NCBI RefSeq assembly: GCF_013394855.1
Contig: NZ_JABMLK010000001.1
Location: forward strand, 1,438,501 to 1,502,500
Length of the DNA: 64,000 bases
Source of the DNA: Limnobaculum xujianqingii
GTDB lineage: Bacteria > Pseudomonadota > Gammaproteobacteria > Enterobacterales > Enterobacteriaceae
Direction of reading: 5' to 3'
The notes below the pieces were generated by a model. That model was not told the origin of the DNA, made no database searches, and saw only the letters and a program-made list of their open reading frames with translations. Within the stretch, counting starts at the first letter, position 1; the number at the start of each line of letters is the position of its first letter. Shown one piece after another: positions 18,971 to 30,733 of the stretch. Position numbers and translations under genes: made by a program.

Positions 18971-19673
18971 TACCTTCGAGAATGTTATAAATCACACCTG
19001 GTTTATTACTGGTACCGATACCGATGCCGGAAAAACGGTTGCCACCAGAGCTTTACTACAATCATTTTCAGCCCGTCACTATCAGGTTGCAGGTTACAAA
19101 CCTGTAGCCTCTGGCAGTCAGCTAACAGAAGATGGATTACGCAATCAGGATGCCCTGATTTTGCAGCAATATTCATCAAAGAAATTAGACTACCATCAAG
19201 TCAATCCGGTCACATTTCTTCACCCAACATCACCGCATATAGCCAGCCGCTTAGTATCGCAGCCTATACAACCATCTCAGCTATCATCAGGGTTAGCCAG
19301 CTTACAGCAGCAAAATGAAGTGGTGATTGTTGAGGGAGCTGGAGGATGGTTTACTCCTGTTGATGAGCAATATTCTCTGTCTGACTGGGTTATCGCCGAG
19401 CAGCTACCCGTGGTGATGGTGGTGGGAATCAAACTTGGCTGTATAAACCATGCATTATTAACTCAACAGGCTCTGGCAAGTGCAGGAGTTCATTTTAGCG
19501 GTTGGATAGCCAATAGCGTACAGCCAGACTATCTTCACTATGATGATTATATGACAACGCTAAAAAAACGAATTGCCGCCCCACTGCTGGGAGAAATTCC
19601 CTATTTACCAAACCTTTCGTCAATAAAGTCATTAGAGCAATATGTTGACAGCTCGCGACTGCTGTCTGAATAA
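18957..19673 (+). CDS. bioD: Dethiobiotin synthetase
   Basis: The protein has the P-loop [16 protein letters not shown], the substrate lysine in YKPVASGS and the switch-like [11 protein letters not shown]. It closes the ureido ring of DAPA with CO2 and ATP to give dethiobiotin. Two starts are possible, ATG at 18930 or 18957; neither has a good ribosome site, and I prefer the shorter overlap with bioB (14 bases). A strong terminator follows. The overlap makes bioB-bioD a two-gene operon. Confidence 0.95.
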   Translation: MPHPDTFENVINHTWFITGTDTDAGKTVATRALLQSFSARHYQVAGYKPVASGSQLTEDGLRNQDALILQQYSSKKLDYHQVNPVTFLHPTSPHIASRLVSQPIQPSQLSSGLASLQQQNEVVIVEGAGGWFTPVDEQYSLSDWVIAEQLPVVMVVGIKLGCINHALLTQQALASAGVHFSGWIANSVQPDYLHYDDYMTTLKKRIAAPLLGEIPYLPNLSSIKSLEQYVDSSRLLSE

Positions 19674-19693
19674 AAACCAAAATCCAGGGCAAT

Positions 19694-19725
19694 AAAAAAC
19701 CCTCATATCACTATGAGGGTTTTTC
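19694..19725. terminator. Bidirectional terminator between bioD and secF
   Basis: The hairpin AAAACCCTCATA ... TATGAGGGTTTTT has an A-tract on the left and a T-tract on the right, so it can serve both convergent operons. Confidence 0.85.
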
Positions 19726-19744
19726 TGTTCAATAATCGTATTAA

Positions 19745-20713
19745 TTAAGGCAGCATTGAAGGCTGATCGGCGCCCTCTTTTTCCACTTTGGTTGGTAGCA
19801 TGTGTTCACGCTTCACGCCCATCTTCAGCGCCATATAAGCCGCTACCCAGATGGATGATGCCGTACCCAGCAAAATACCAATAGCCAGTGATTCAGAGAA
19901 GCCTTTCAACATCTCACCACCAAAGAACAACAGACACAGAACCGCCAGTAAGGTAGTACCTGATGTCATTAACGTCCGGCTCAGCGTCTGAGTCAGGGAG
20001 ACGTTCATGATTTCATAAGGTGTACCACGACGAATCTTACGGAAGTTCTCACGCATCCGGTCAAATACTACGATGGTATCGTTCAGTGAGTAACCGATGA
20101 TCGACAGCATTGCTGCAACGATAGTCAGGTCCACTTCACGCTGGAATAACGAAATGATACCTAAGGTAATCACCACGTCATGCGCCAGTGCAAATACTGC
20201 ACCTGCAGCCAGGCGCCATTCAAAACGAAAACCAACATAGATAAGGATACAGAGCAAACAAACAATAATCGCCATCAGACCGGATTGAGCCAATTCGGCA
20301 CCAACGCTTGGTCCAACGAACTCGATACGTTTAACTTCCGCACCTTCATCGGCGTTGCTGTGAACGATATCCAGAATCTTGCCGCTCAGAACTTCACTGT
20401 TCATACCTTCAATAGGTGCCATACGGATCATAACGTCACGGCTACTACCAAAGTTTTGAACAATTGGGTCCTTAAAGCCCTGTGCATTCAGGTCAGCACG
20501 CACTTTTTCCAGGTCTATCGGATGGGTTAATTTAACTTCAATCACGGTACCACCGGTGAAGTCCAAACCCCAGTTAAACCCTTTCATGCCCATGATGACA
20601 AATGATGCAACCACAAGAATCATAGAAATAACGAAAGCGATATTACCCACGCGCAGAAAGTCATAGACTCTCCGACCGTGGTTAAGCTGCTCTACTTTAT
20701 ATTCCTCTGCCAC
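19745..20713 (-). CDS. secF: Protein translocase subunit SecF
   Basis: The 322-residue inner-membrane protein has six membrane segments and one large periplasmic loop. Motifs include [29 protein letters not shown] and [18 protein letters not shown]. SecDF uses the proton-motive force to pull proteins out of the SecYEG channel. I place the start at the GTG at 20713 with AAGGAG 8 bases upstream, which restores the E. coli-like N-terminus ([18 protein letters not shown]). It starts 10 bases after secD ends. Confidence 0.97.
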   Translation of the reverse strand: MAEEYKVEQLNHGRRVYDFLRVGNIAFVISMILVVASFVIMGMKGFNWGLDFTGGTVIEVKLTHPIDLEKVRADLNAQGFKDPIVQNFGSSRDVMIRMAPIEGMNSEVLSGKILDIVHSNADEGAEVKRIEFVGPSVGAELAQSGLMAIIVCLLCILIYVGFRFEWRLAAGAVFALAHDVVITLGIISLFQREVDLTIVAAMLSIIGYSLNDTIVVFDRMRENFRKIRRGTPYEIMNVSLTQTLSRTLMTSGTTLLAVLCLLFFGGEMLKGFSESLAIGILLGTASSIWVAAYMALKMGVKREHMLPTKVEKEGADQPSMLP

Positions 20714-20723
20714 AACAGACTCC

Positions 20724-22574
20724 TTAAATAGACAGCTTGGTAATGCGCTTGCCGCCGTACGCCAGGTTAACAATGGCGCGCGTACCTACAATCGCAGTGA
20801 ACATGGAAGTCAAGACGCCAATAGACAGCGTGATGGCAAAGCCTTTAATCGAACCGGTACCTACAGCGTACAAAATCGCGGCGGTAATCAGCGTAGTCAG
20901 GTTGGCATCCAAAATACTGCTAAATGCGCCCTTATACCCTTCATGAATCGCCTGTTGGACACTACGTCCATTTTTCAGCTCTTCTTTTATTCGCTCGTTA
21001 ATCAGTACGTTAGCATCAACCGCCATACCTACCGTTAGTACAATACCGGCAATGCCCGGCATACTTAGCGTTGCCCCCGGCAACAGCGACATGGTACCAA
21101 CAATAAGAATAACGTTAACCACCAGTGCAGCACTGGCCATCAGGCCAAATACGCGATACACCAGCAGCATAAAAATTACCGATACCATCAGACCCCAGAA
21201 ACAAGCTTCCAGACCCTGAGTAATATTTTGCTGACCCATTGACGGACCAATAGTACGCTCTTCAACAATTTGAATTGGCGCTATCAGTGCACCAGCACGC
21301 AGTAACAGTGAGAGCTGACGAGCTTCAGCGGCATTATCAATACCGGTAATACGGAAGCTGTTACCCAAACGAGACTGAATGGTCGCAACGTTAATCACTT
21401 CTTCTTGTTTTTCAAGAATAGATCTACCGTTGGCATCTTTTTTACCGCTGTCTTTATACTCTACAAACACCGTGGCCATATTCTTGCCAATGCTGTCTTT
21501 AGTAAAGTTAGACATGATATTACCACCAGCGCTGTCCAGAGAAATGTTCACCTGTGGGCGACCATACTCATCGCTGCTGGAAGTAGAATCGGTAATATGA
21601 TCGCCAGTCAGAACCACCTTTTTATATAACACCACTGGGGAGTTATCACGGCGGTACTTAACTTCAGATTTACTACGGTCGCGACCGCGTAATACTGAAG
21701 CGGCATCAATGCTGGTATTTACCAGACGGAACTCAAGCGTTGCTGTCGCACCTAAAATCTCTTTAGCACGAGCAGTATCCTGAATACCCGGTAATTCAAC
21801 CACAATACGGTCAGCTCCCTGACGCTGAACCACTGGCTCAGCAACCCCTAACTGGTTTACCCGGTTACGCAGGATGTTAACGTTTTGCTGAACCGCATAT
21901 TCACGCGCTTCGCTCAAACGTTCCGCAGTCATTTGGGTCGTAAAGCTGTTATTAGAGCCTGGAGTGATAATCAGATCGCGATGACGAGGCGTCAGAAAAT
22001 CAATAGCCTTAGTACGCGTATCTGCATCAGGGAAACGAGCTTCAACGCCGAAGTTGCTACTTTTCACTATTTCAGAATAAGCAATGCCTTCAGTATGAAG
22101 TTCACTTTCAATAGAATCTTGCGTTTGCTCTTGCAGTTTGGACATCGCGGTATCCATATCCACTTCCATCAGGAAGTGCACACCACCGCGCAGGTCGAGG
22201 CCCAGTTTCATTGGCTCTGCACCAATTGTCTGTAGCCAGGCTGGCGTAGCTGGAGCAAGGTTTAATGCAATAACAAACTGATTTCCCAGCGACTCTGCCA
22301 GAATTTCCCGAGCCCGCAGTTGAACATCAGTATTATCAAACCGTACCAGTAAAGAGCCATTCTCTTCCAGAGCTGCCGATTTGATAACAATATTCTGTTG
22401 CTTCAGAGCATCTTCTACCTGACCCAACGTAGCAGTACTGGCGGTGCCACCGCGCACCCCAGTAATCTGAATCGCCGGATCCTCACCATAAATGTTAGGA
22501 AGTGCATAAAGCAAACCGATGCCGATCACGAAGACCAGCATCAGATACTTCCATAAAGGATAACGGTTTAACAC
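20724..22574 (-). CDS. secD: Protein translocase subunit SecD
   Basis: The 616-residue partner of SecF has an N-terminal membrane segment, a large periplasmic P1 domain and a C-terminal block of membrane segments. [15 protein letters not shown], the [18 protein letters not shown] proton-relay segment and [14 protein letters not shown] are all present. SecD and SecF form the RND-family export motor. It follows yajC by about 45 bases and is in turn coupled to secF. Confidence 0.97.
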   Translation of the reverse strand: MLNRYPLWKYLMLVFVIGIGLLYALPNIYGEDPAIQITGVRGGTASTATLGQVEDALKQQNIVIKSAALEENGSLLVRFDNTDVQLRAREILAESLGNQFVIALNLAPATPAWLQTIGAEPMKLGLDLRGGVHFLMEVDMDTAMSKLQEQTQDSIESELHTEGIAYSEIVKSSNFGVEARFPDADTRTKAIDFLTPRHRDLIITPGSNNSFTTQMTAERLSEAREYAVQQNVNILRNRVNQLGVAEPVVQRQGADRIVVELPGIQDTARAKEILGATATLEFRLVNTSIDAASVLRGRDRSKSEVKYRRDNSPVVLYKKVVLTGDHITDSTSSSDEYGRPQVNISLDSAGGNIMSNFTKDSIGKNMATVFVEYKDSGKKDANGRSILEKQEEVINVATIQSRLGNSFRITGIDNAAEARQLSLLLRAGALIAPIQIVEERTIGPSMGQQNITQGLEACFWGLMVSVIFMLLVYRVFGLMASAALVVNVILIVGTMSLLPGATLSMPGIAGIVLTVGMAVDANVLINERIKEELKNGRSVQQAIHEGYKGAFSSILDANLTTLITAAILYAVGTGSIKGFAITLSIGVLTSMFTAIVGTRAIVNLAYGGKRITKLSI

Positions 22575-22619
22575 AATAGTAGTTTCCCTTCGGGAAAATC
22601 AAAAAGTATAGCGCTCAAA

Positions 22620-22952
22620 TTAGAGCGCTTTCATTGTGCCTTTAGGCAATACAGCCGCAACGAAGTCACGTTTGATGGTTACTTCAGTTGTATCATTCAG
22701 AGCAATAACGATGTAGCCAGTATCAGAAACTTTAGATACGCGACCTACTAATCCACCGGTGGTTAAAACTTCATCACCTTTAGTAATGGAACTCATCAGG
22801 TTCTTATGATCTTTAGCACGCTTCTGCTGTGGGCGCAGGATCATAAAATAGAAGATCAAACCGAAAACTACCAGCATGATAACTAAAGAATATGGGCTGC
22901 CTTGAGCTGGTGCACCGGCTGCTGCCACTGCGTCAGAAATAAAAAGACTCAT
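22620..22952 (-). CDS. yajC: Sec translocon accessory subunit YajC
   Basis: This is a 110-residue single-pass membrane protein with the hydrophobic segment SLVIMLVVFGLIFYFMILRPQQKR and a small cytoplasmic beta domain (GDEVLTTGGLVGRVSKV). It associates with SecDF in the holotranslocon and contacts AcrB in E. coli. It is first of the yajC-secD-secF cluster, 40 bases after tgt. Confidence 0.96.
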   Translation of the reverse strand: MSLFISDAVAAAGAPAQGSPYSLVIMLVVFGLIFYFMILRPQQKRAKDHKNLMSSITKGDEVLTTGGLVGRVSKVSDTGYIVIALNDTTEVTIKRDFVAAVLPKGTMKAL

Positions 22953-22992
22953 TAATGAGATTCCTCTGTTGTTATGTTGATGAATATATGAA

Positions 22993-24165
<1,173 letters not shown>

Positions 24166-25242
24166 TTACGATTTCCCACCAGGGATTTCATTAATCGCTT
24201 CCGGATTACGGGTGATGAACATGGCATCCCCATAGCTAAAGAAACGGTATTGCTTCTCGACCGCCTGCTGATATGCCCGCATGGTATTGCTATAACCGGC
24301 AAATGCCGATACCAGCATGATTAGCGTTGATTCAGGCAGGTGAAAATTAGTAATCAAGGTATCAATAACCCGGAACTGATAGCCAGGATAAATAAAGATG
24401 CTGGTATCGCCAAAGAATGGCTCAATTAAATCTTGTTTGGCTGCCTGAGCTGCGCTTTCCAACGACCTAACTGATGTGGTTCCCACGGCAATCACTTTAT
24501 TACCCCGGGCCTTACAGGCTAATACGGCATCAACTACCTGCTGTGGAACTTCTGCATACTCAGCATGCATTATATGCTGTTTAATATCATCAACCCGCAC
24601 TGGCTGGAATGTTCCGGCTCCTACATGCAGAGTGACGAATTCCATATTAATCCCTTTGGCACGCAATGCTTCCAATAGCGGCTGATCAAAGTGTAAACCT
24701 GCCGTTGGAGCCGCAACTGCGCCAGGGCGCTGGCTGTAAACCGTTTGATAAAGCTCACGGTCAGCCTCTTCATCTGGCCTGTCAATATAAGGGGGTAATG
24801 GCATATGCCCGGCAGCGTTAAGAATCGTCAAAACATCGCGGCCATCGGTAAAATGAAGTTCAAACAGCGCATCGTGGCGGGCTGCCATAATAGCTGGAAT
24901 AGATTCATCATCTCCCAATAGTAGTTCTGCTCCCGGTTTTGGCGCTTTAGAAGCGCGAACGTGAGCCAGAACTCTTCTGTCGTCCAGCACTCGCTCAACC
25001 AGAACCTCAATCTTTCCACCGCTGGCTTTTTTGCCAAACAGCCGAGCCGGAATCACCCTGGTATTATTAAATATCAGCAAATCACCCGGATTCAGCTTAT
25101 TCAGCACATCAGTAAATGTGTCATCAGAAAGTGTGCCACTGATACCTTCAAGAGAAAGCATACGACAAGCGCTGCGTTCCGCCTGAGGGTAGCGAGCAAT
25201 TAAGGATTCAGGAAGTTCAAATGAAAAATCAGTAACGCGCAT
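24166..25242 (-). CDS. queA: S-adenosylmethionine:tRNA ribosyltransferase-isomerase
   Basis: The 358-residue protein matches QueA from [19 protein letters not shown] to [16 protein letters not shown], with [17 protein letters not shown] and [12 protein letters not shown] motifs. It moves the ribosyl group of SAM onto preQ1 in tRNA to form epoxyqueuosine. I use the ATG at 25242; the 38-residue upstream extension has no homology. It lies upstream of tgt, and acpH diverges from it. Confidence 0.97.
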   Translation of the reverse strand: MRVTDFSFELPESLIARYPQAERSACRMLSLEGISGTLSDDTFTDVLNKLNPGDLLIFNNTRVIPARLFGKKASGGKIEVLVERVLDDRRVLAHVRASKAPKPGAELLLGDDESIPAIMAARHDALFELHFTDGRDVLTILNAAGHMPLPPYIDRPDEEADRELYQTVYSQRPGAVAAPTAGLHFDQPLLEALRAKGINMEFVTLHVGAGTFQPVRVDDIKQHIMHAEYAEVPQQVVDAVLACKARGNKVIAVGTTSVRSLESAAQAAKQDLIEPFFGDTSIFIYPGYQFRVIDTLITNFHLPESTLIMLVSAFAGYSNTMRAYQQAVEKQYRFFSYGDAMFITRNPEAINEIPGGKS

Positions 25243-25420
25243 AGGTTTTCTAATCTCAAAAAACAAGCGGCTTAGTCTAGAGCCAGTCGGATAAGGCTGC
25301 AACCTATAAGGCAATAAAAGTATAAGAAAACCAGCAATAATCGACATACTTCGCATCGCCGGAATATTAATCTTAATAATAAAGCATACCAGTGATGTCA
25401 GATTACACTATAATTAGCCC

Positions 25421-26002
25421 ATGAATTTTCTCGCTCACCTCCATTTAGCCTCGCTGGCTGACAGTTCCCTGTTAGGAAATCTGCTGGCAGATTTTGTACG
25501 CGGTAACCCTGACGGAGAATATGCTCCGGAAGTGGTTAACGGCATCATGTTGCATCGACGTATCGATAAGCTTACCGATAACCTTGAACCGGTAAGAGAA
25601 GCGCGTCGCCTGTTTAGCCAACCTCACTATCGGGTGGCACCTATTGCATTAGATGTACTCTGGGATCACTTCCTGGCCCGACATTGGGAACAACTTAATG
25701 GCACCATGCCGCTGGCAAATTTTGTTGCTCTGGCAAAAAACAATATTGTTCCCCATTTATCAGAAACGCCCCCGGGGTTTCAACATATCAATCAGTATAT
25801 CTGGCGAGATCGCTGGCTGGAACGCTACGCTGAATTACCATTCATTGCTGATACCTTGCATAATATGGCCATTCGCCGCCCACGACTGGAGGCGCTAAGC
25901 TATTGTATCGAGGATATTCAGCAACATTATCACCCATTAGAAGAGACATTTTTGCGCTTCTATCCACTGATGATGGCGCAGGCAAAAGCAAAACAATTAT
26001 AG
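25421..26002 (+). CDS. acpH: Acyl carrier protein phosphodiesterase
   Basis: The 193-residue HD-like protein begins [29 protein letters not shown], the AcpH signature. It removes 4'-phosphopantetheine from holo-ACP. The position beside queA is as in E. coli, where the gene was called yajB. Confidence 0.95.
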   Translation: MNFLAHLHLASLADSSLLGNLLADFVRGNPDGEYAPEVVNGIMLHRRIDKLTDNLEPVREARRLFSQPHYRVAPIALDVLWDHFLARHWEQLNGTMPLANFVALAKNNIVPHLSETPPGFQHINQYIWRDRWLERYAELPFIADTLHNMAIRRPRLEALSYCIEDIQQHYHPLEETFLRFYPLMMAQAKAKQL

Positions 26003-26113
26003 CACTTTCATTTAGTTAGCTAACAAAGCTAAAGTAAATTACCGTATAGCCGCTTTACAGGGTATGATGTTATGGTTATGTTTACCATCTGTAATAAGTG
26101 CCCTGATTAAACC

Positions 26114-26150
26114 ATAGGCGGAAGCTATCTCAACAATCGGTCTGATATGC
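26114..26150 (+). promoter_or_regulatory. Candidate OxyR site upstream of peroxiredoxin
   Basis: ATAG-N7-CTAT at 26114-26128 matches the OxyR half-site, and a second, weaker half (26136-26150, starting ATCGGTCTGATAT) follows after exactly 7 bases, the spacing of the reduced or oxidised OxyR tetramer site. It abuts the -35 of the promoter at 26151-26179. The target gene, a peroxiredoxin, fits. Confidence 0.55.
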
Positions 26151-26179
26151 TTTGCGATCGATACCTTACTGCCTATACT
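26151..26179 (+). promoter_or_regulatory. Peroxiredoxin promoter
   Basis: TTTGCG at 26151-26156 and TATACT at 26174-26179 are 17 bases apart. The weak -35 next to the OxyR-like site is what an activator-dependent promoter looks like. It lies about 54 bases before the start codon. Confidence 0.5.
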
Positions 26180-26232
26180 GGCACACAAAATTTATTCCCT
26201 TATTTATCAACCTAATTGACAGGAGAGTTATT

Positions 26233-26835
26233 ATGGTTCTGGTTACTCGCCAAGCCCCTGATTTTACTGCTGCAGCTGTTCTTGGTAACGGCGAAATCGT
26301 TGAAAACTTCAATCTGAAGAATCATCTGAATGGCAAAGCAGCTGTGCTGTTCTTCTGGCCAATGGACTTTACTTTCGTATGTCCTTCTGAACTGATCGCT
26401 TTCGACCACCGTTATGAAGAATTCAAAAAACGCGGTATCGAAGTTGTTGGTATTTCTTTCGATTCAGAGTTCGTACACAACGCATGGCGTAAAACCCCAG
26501 TAGACAACGGCGGCATCGGCGAAGTTAAATACGCAATGGTTGCTGACGTTAAGCGTGAAATTCAACAAGCATACGGCATCGAACATCCGGATGCTGGCGT
26601 TGCTTTACGTGCATCTTTCCTGATCGACAAAAACGGTGTTGTTCGTCACCAGGTAGTTAACGACCTGCCACTGGGCCGTAACATCGATGAAATGATCCGT
26701 ATGGTTGACGCACTGCAATTCCACGAAGAGCACGGTCAAGTGTGCCCAGCTCAGTGGGAAAAAGGTCAGGAAGGCATGAACGCATCTCCGGATGGCGTTG
26801 CTAAATTCCTGTCTCAGAACGCTGGTAAGCTGTAA
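26233..26835 (+). CDS. Typical 2-Cys peroxiredoxin (AhpC/TSA family)
   Basis: The 200-residue protein has the peroxidatic motif DFTFVCPSEL (Cys50) and the resolving cysteine in QVCPAQW (Cys171), the Prx1/AhpC subfamily layout. It reduces hydrogen peroxide and organic peroxides, with thioredoxin or AhpF as electron donor. A GGAG site precedes the ATG at 26233; an earlier in-frame ATG would run through the promoter. Codon use looks strongly biased, as for abundant proteins. No ahpF is adjacent, so thioredoxin is the likelier donor. Confidence 0.95.
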   Translation: MVLVTRQAPDFTAAAVLGNGEIVENFNLKNHLNGKAAVLFFWPMDFTFVCPSELIAFDHRYEEFKKRGIEVVGISFDSEFVHNAWRKTPVDNGGIGEVKYAMVADVKREIQQAYGIEHPDAGVALRASFLIDKNGVVRHQVVNDLPLGRNIDEMIRMVDALQFHEEHGQVCPAQWEKGQEGMNASPDGVAKFLSQNAGKL

Positions 26836-26862
26836 TTAGCTGTTTGTTCTGATTCTGATATT

Positions 26863-26891
26863 AAAAAGAGCCGCGATGCGGCTCTTTTTTT
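26863..26891 (+). terminator. Peroxiredoxin terminator
   Basis: The hairpin AAAAGAGCCGC / GCGGCTCTTTTT with a GAT loop and a run of T residues is a textbook rho-independent terminator 28 bases after the stop. Confidence 0.92.
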
Positions 26892-26931
26892 GGCCGTTAG
26901 TTAGCCATTGTTTTTAGTTTTTAGCTTTTAG

Positions 26932-26996
26932 CTTTTGACCTTTGCTTTTGACCTTTGCTTTTGACCTTTGCTTTTGACCTTTGCTTTTGACCTTTG
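26932..26996. repeat. Five tandem copies of a 13-bp repeat
   Basis: Five perfect copies of CTTTTGACCTTTG are followed by diverged versions up to about 27025. The last copy overlaps the left arm of the inverted repeat that frames the family B element. Confidence 0.93.
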
Positions 26997-27339
26997 CCCT
27001 TGTTCTTAGCTTTTGTCTTTGCCCTTCACTATGAGCACTTGAATTCAGCTGACGACTGAGAGAGGCCAGCACGAGCAGCATGGATGCTGCTCGAGGCACA
27101 GCGACGCCGGGAGCGGCTCTGTGCCGGTGCGTTAAGGCTGAACGAAGGAGGAAGGAAGTCGCCTAAGCGACCTGAATTCCTGTGCGAAAGCGCGGGAGTG
27201 CAGAGGGGGTTCGCTAACCCCTTCTGCTCGGCCGTTACACTGGCGTTGAGATAAACTCAGCACTATTACGGACGAAACTTACACCAAGACTTAAGAGCAA
27301 AGACATAAACTAAGGTCAAAAGCTAAGAACAAGGGCAAA
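26993..27339. repeat. 23-bp perfect inverted repeats framing a family B element
   Basis: Positions 26993-27015 and 27317-27339 are exact reverse complements over 23 bases, enclosing 301 bases that include family B copy 2. They resemble terminal inverted repeats of a small non-autonomous element, or the basal stem of a very long hairpin. No transposase is encoded and no target-site duplication is evident. Confidence 0.7.
27033..27282. repeat. Structured intergenic repeat, family B copy 2
   Basis: Predicted pairings are GAATTCAG (27041-27048) with CTGAATTC (27172-27179); CGAGCAGCA (27072-27080) with TGCTGCTCG (27085-27093), loop TGGA; GGCACAG (27095-27101) with CTGTGCC (27119-27125); GTCGC (27158-27162) with GCGAC (27167-27171); and GGGGTT (27206-27211) with AACCCC (27216-27221), extendable with one G-T pair. 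Relative to 11539-11789, a C-G pair became G-C in stem two, G-C became A-T in stem three, and C-G became G-C in the last stem. It lies between the convergent peroxiredoxin and proY genes. Confidence 0.75.
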
Positions 27340-27350
27340 ATACCCAACAA

Positions 27351-27379
27351 AAAATGGCCCCGGTTATCGGGGCCATTTT
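27351..27379. terminator. proY terminator
   Basis: AAAATGGCCCCG / CGGGGCCATTTT forms a strong hairpin just after the leftward proY stop, with T residues on the exit side. Confidence 0.85.
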
Positions 27380-27402
27380 CAACTAACTCTATCTAACAAC
27401 AA

Positions 27403-28767
27403 TTAACTGCGCTTCTTCTGCATCCCCTTCAAATAGTAAACCCCCACCAACAACGCTATCCAGGCAAAGCCTACATACAACGAAATACGCGTAGTTGGGA
27501 AATAACCAATCAGGCCAATAATGCCAAACAGGAAGATCAGAGCAATAACAGAAGTGGTTGTGCCCCCGCGCAGAGGAAAATCTAACTTGCTGATTTGCTC
27601 TGGCGTTAACTTACGGCGGAAGCCTATTTGTGACAGCAGGATCATAATCCATACCCATACGGTAGCAAAGGTTGCCAGCGATGCAATAACCACAAATACA
27701 TCTTCAGGAATAATGTAGTTCAGGTAAGCCGCAACCAACAGACCAGCCATCATAAACAGCACGGTAATCCACGGTACACCACGTTTAGACAGCGTAGTGA
27801 ACATTTTTGGTGCCTGTCCCTGCTCTGCCAAACCGTACAGCATACGGCCTACACCAAACACGTCGCTGTTAATCGCAGAAAGCGAAGCGGTAATCACGAC
27901 AAAGTTCAGAATACCGGCTGCAGCAGTAATACCCAGATTCTCAAAAGTCAGAACGAACGGGCTACCGTGAGTACCAACCTGATTCCATGGGTAGATAGAC
28001 ATAATAACGAACAGTGTACCTACATAGAAAAGCAGTATGCGAAAAGGTACAGAGTTGATGGCTTTTGGAATGGTCTTCTTCGGATCTTCAGCTTCACCCG
28101 CAGTGATACCAATAATCTCAATACCGCCATAAGCAAACATCACCATTTGCAGAGACAGAACCATACCGATAAAACCATTGGCGAAGAATCCACCATTAGT
28201 CCATAAGTTATGGATGCCTGTTGGTTCACCCTGATTGCCAAAGCCCCAGACGATGATACCAATGCCTGCCAGAATCATAATGATAATAGTGGCAACTTTG
28301 ATGAACGACAGCCAGAACTCAAACTCACCGAATACTTTTACGTGTACCAGATTAATCGCACCGATAATCAGTACCACGCTCAATGCCCAGACCCAAAGTT
28401 CGACATTCGGGAACCAGAAACTCATATACAGACCAAAAGCCGTGACGTCAGCAATGGCTACAATCAGAATTTCGAAGCAGTAAGTCCAACCGGTGATATA
28501 TCCCGCTAATGGCCCCAGATAATCCTGTGCATAGCGGGAAAATGCGCCAGCCTGTGGGTTATGTACAGACATCTCCCCCAACGCTCGCATAATGATAAAG
28601 GCGAAAACACCGCCAATGAGATAGGCCAATAGAACACTTGGGCCTGCCATTTTTATTGCACTGGCGGAACCGTAGAACAATCCGGTTCCTATTGCTGACC
28701 CCAACGCCATAAAACGGATATGACGAGCGGTTAAGCCTCGTTTAAGTTTGTTGGTTTGATTTTCCAT
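27403..28767 (-). CDS. proY: Proline-specific permease ProY (APC family)
   Basis: The 454-residue protein has twelve hydrophobic segments and aligns throughout with E. coli Pro[51 protein letters not shown] and [23 protein letters not shown]. It belongs to the amino-acid/polyamine/organocation superfamily; ProY transports proline when overexpressed in Salmonella, and its normal substrate is less certain. It lies behind brnQ as in E. coli. Confidence 0.93.
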   Translation of the reverse strand: MENQTNKLKRGLTARHIRFMALGSAIGTGLFYGSASAIKMAGPSVLLAYLIGGVFAFIIMRALGEMSVHNPQAGAFSRYAQDYLGPLAGYITGWTYCFEILIVAIADVTAFGLYMSFWFPNVELWVWALSVVLIIGAINLVHVKVFGEFEFWLSFIKVATIIIMILAGIGIIVWGFGNQGEPTGIHNLWTNGGFFANGFIGMVLSLQMVMFAYGGIEIIGITAGEAEDPKKTIPKAINSVPFRILLFYVGTLFVIMSIYPWNQVGTHGSPFVLTFENLGITAAAGILNFVVITASLSAINSDVFGVGRMLYGLAEQGQAPKMFTTLSKRGVPWITVLFMMAGLLVAAYLNYIIPEDVFVVIASLATFATVWVWIMILLSQIGFRRKLTPEQISKLDFPLRGGTTTSVIALIFLFGIIGLIGYFPTTRISLYVGFAWIALLVGVYYLKGMQKKRS

Positions 28768-28795
28768 GCCGAAGTTACTCGTCTTTTCTCGTTAT

Positions 28796-28822
28796 AACGC
28801 CGCAGATTAAGACCGCGGCGTT
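28796..28822. terminator. Hairpin between brnQ and proY
   Basis: AACGCCGC / GCGGCGTT is an 8-bp stem in the brnQ-proY gap. No strong T-tract follows leftward, so it may only attenuate read-through. Confidence 0.45.
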
Positions 28823-28853
28823 TATTATCAATAAATAATACCCTGTCTAAAAA

Positions 28854-30176
28854 TTACGTTCTGGATGCTTCCTGATGCTGAGGCATTAGACGATCGACAA
28901 TCACTGCAATCACTAATGTTATAACCGCAGGAGGCAGCCATGCCAGCCCCTGCTGTGCACCCGGAAGATTATCAATCCAGCTCGGTAAAATGTGCGCTAT
29001 CGCTGATGCTTTAATACCATCCAAAATACCGACCGCTGATGTTACCAGCATTACCGGGATCATAATACGACTTTCAGAACGCCACATGCGACTGGTAAAG
29101 CTTAATACAACCAAAGCGATACAAGGAGGATAAATTGCAGTTAATACCGGAACCGAGAACTGAATCAGATGGCTTAGCCCTAAATTAGAGACCACCATGG
29201 CGAAAATAGCCAGAATAAACACCAGAGTCCGGTAGGATAACGGCAGTAATTTAGAGAAAAACTCCGCACAGGCACAGGTCAGGCCAATCGCCGTCACCAT
29301 ACAGGCAATAAAGATCATTGCCGCCAGGAAGAAGCTACCAAAGCCACCAAAGGTGTGTTGAATATAGGCATGAAGAATCACCGCACCATTAGTAGCATCA
29401 GGTACCAGAGAACCACTGCCAGAACCTAAATTAAACAGGCTCAAATAGACCAGCGTCAAACCAATACCGGCAATCAAACCAGCCACTACCGTATAACGGG
29501 TTAATAATGTAGGGCTGGAAACACCGCGAGAACGTGCTGCATTAACAATAATGATGCCAAATACCAGAGCGCCTAAGGTATCCATGGTCAGATAACCTTC
29601 AACAAACCCTTTGGAAAATGGAATATTCTGATAAACCTGTACCGCAGGCAAGTGCTCACCGGCAGGCCATAGCAGTGCAGCAATACCTAAAACCGCCAGT
29701 GAAATAATCTTTAACGGGGCCAGAAAACGGCCAACGGTGTCCAGTAGCTTGCCCGGATAGAGAGAAACCAGAATCACCAGAGAAAAGTAGACCAGACTAT
29801 AAATGAATAACGGTAAGCTACTGTCTTTATCGGATAACAGCGGAGCAATACCCAACTCAAACGATACTGTTGTGGTTCGCGGTGTGGCAAACAGAGGACC
29901 AACAGCTAAATAGCAGATAGTTGCCAACAGTAATCCAGCTTTATGACCTATTGGAGAACTGAGCGCTTCAATACCCCCGCCCACTCTGGCCAGCGCAATC
30001 ACGGTAACTACCGGTAAACCCACAGCAGTTAACAGAAAGCCTAATGACGCAATCCAAACGTTTTCACCAGACTGTAACCCTACCATTGGAGGGAAAATAA
30101 TATTGCCGGCACCAACAAACAGGGCAAACGTCATAAAGCCTAAGGCGATAATATCTTTAGAACTCAGTTGTTTCAT
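28854..30176 (-). CDS. brnQ: Branched-chain amino acid transporter BrnQ
   Basis: The 440-residue protein has twelve membrane segments of the LIVCS family, beginning [33 protein letters not shown]. It imports leucine, valine and isoleucine with sodium or protons. Gene order brnQ-proY is conserved with E. coli. The 550-base upstream region, shared with the alkylation-repair operon, must hold its promoter. Confidence 0.96.
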   Translation of the reverse strand: MKQLSSKDIIALGFMTFALFVGAGNIIFPPMVGLQSGENVWIASLGFLLTAVGLPVVTVIALARVGGGIEALSSPIGHKAGLLLATICYLAVGPLFATPRTTTVSFELGIAPLLSDKDSSLPLFIYSLVYFSLVILVSLYPGKLLDTVGRFLAPLKIISLAVLGIAALLWPAGEHLPAVQVYQNIPFSKGFVEGYLTMDTLGALVFGIIIVNAARSRGVSSPTLLTRYTVVAGLIAGIGLTLVYLSLFNLGSGSGSLVPDATNGAVILHAYIQHTFGGFGSFFLAAMIFIACMVTAIGLTCACAEFFSKLLPLSYRTLVFILAIFAMVVSNLGLSHLIQFSVPVLTAIYPPCIALVVLSFTSRMWRSESRIMIPVMLVTSAVGILDGIKASAIAHILPSWIDNLPGAQQGLAWLPPAVITLVIAVIVDRLMPQHQEASRT

Positions 30177-30733
30177 ATTAAACCATTACATATTTATCAA
30201 AAAAATCGTCAAAAATGTTGATTTTGTCACATCGCAAATGCGTTGCATTACCGTTGTTCTGCAGCACAGTGGTCTGCCTGAATGGCATTTTAACAACATT
30301 AAATTGGATAATTTATATACTAAAAAAGATGATTTTATGGTGACTTCACCAATAACGGCGCTAAGTAAACACAATAATCGCCATAGAAAACAAGTCTTAT
30401 TGGCAATCACAGAACAATTATCTAAACAAAGGTTAAATAGCAGTCTGAATGACACGCATTTTAGCATAAAAATCTATTTATTCATTCATGATTAGCTCAT
30501 TTTTTAATCTTAAATAAAAACCGTTGCTTAGGGTTATTTTACTTTCAAAAGCATTAGCTAAAATTTTCAGTACAGAAAATATCTAACGGTGTAATTGAGA
30601 GGACTGGCAATTTTACTGCGGTCACAATAATCCCTCAGGACATCTACCCATTTTTTACTTCATCGGTAGATTCTGCTATCAGGCAAAAAACAGATAAGAT
30701 AGTTTATTCAGGCGACAGTATTGAAGGTAAACG
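30177..30733. other. Intergenic region between brnQ and the repair operon
   Basis: These 557 bases separate divergent genes. I see no confident gene; a 53-codon frame at 30337-30495 has no ribosome site or recognisable content. The region must carry the brnQ and the ada/alkA promoters, but no Ada box could be recognised. Confidence 0.5.

Noticed and set aside
26932..26996. Tandem 13-mers as a CRISPR array
   Set aside because: The copies are contiguous with no spacers, far too short, and there are no cas genes.
26914..27099. A 61-codon reading frame on the minus strand
   Set aside because: Most of it is translated 13-bp tandem repeat (KVKSKGQK-like), so it is low-complexity read-through.
30337..30495. 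Small gene of 53 codons between brnQ and the repair operon
   Set aside because: There is no ribosome binding site, no recognisable content, and it lies in promoter-like AT-rich DNA.
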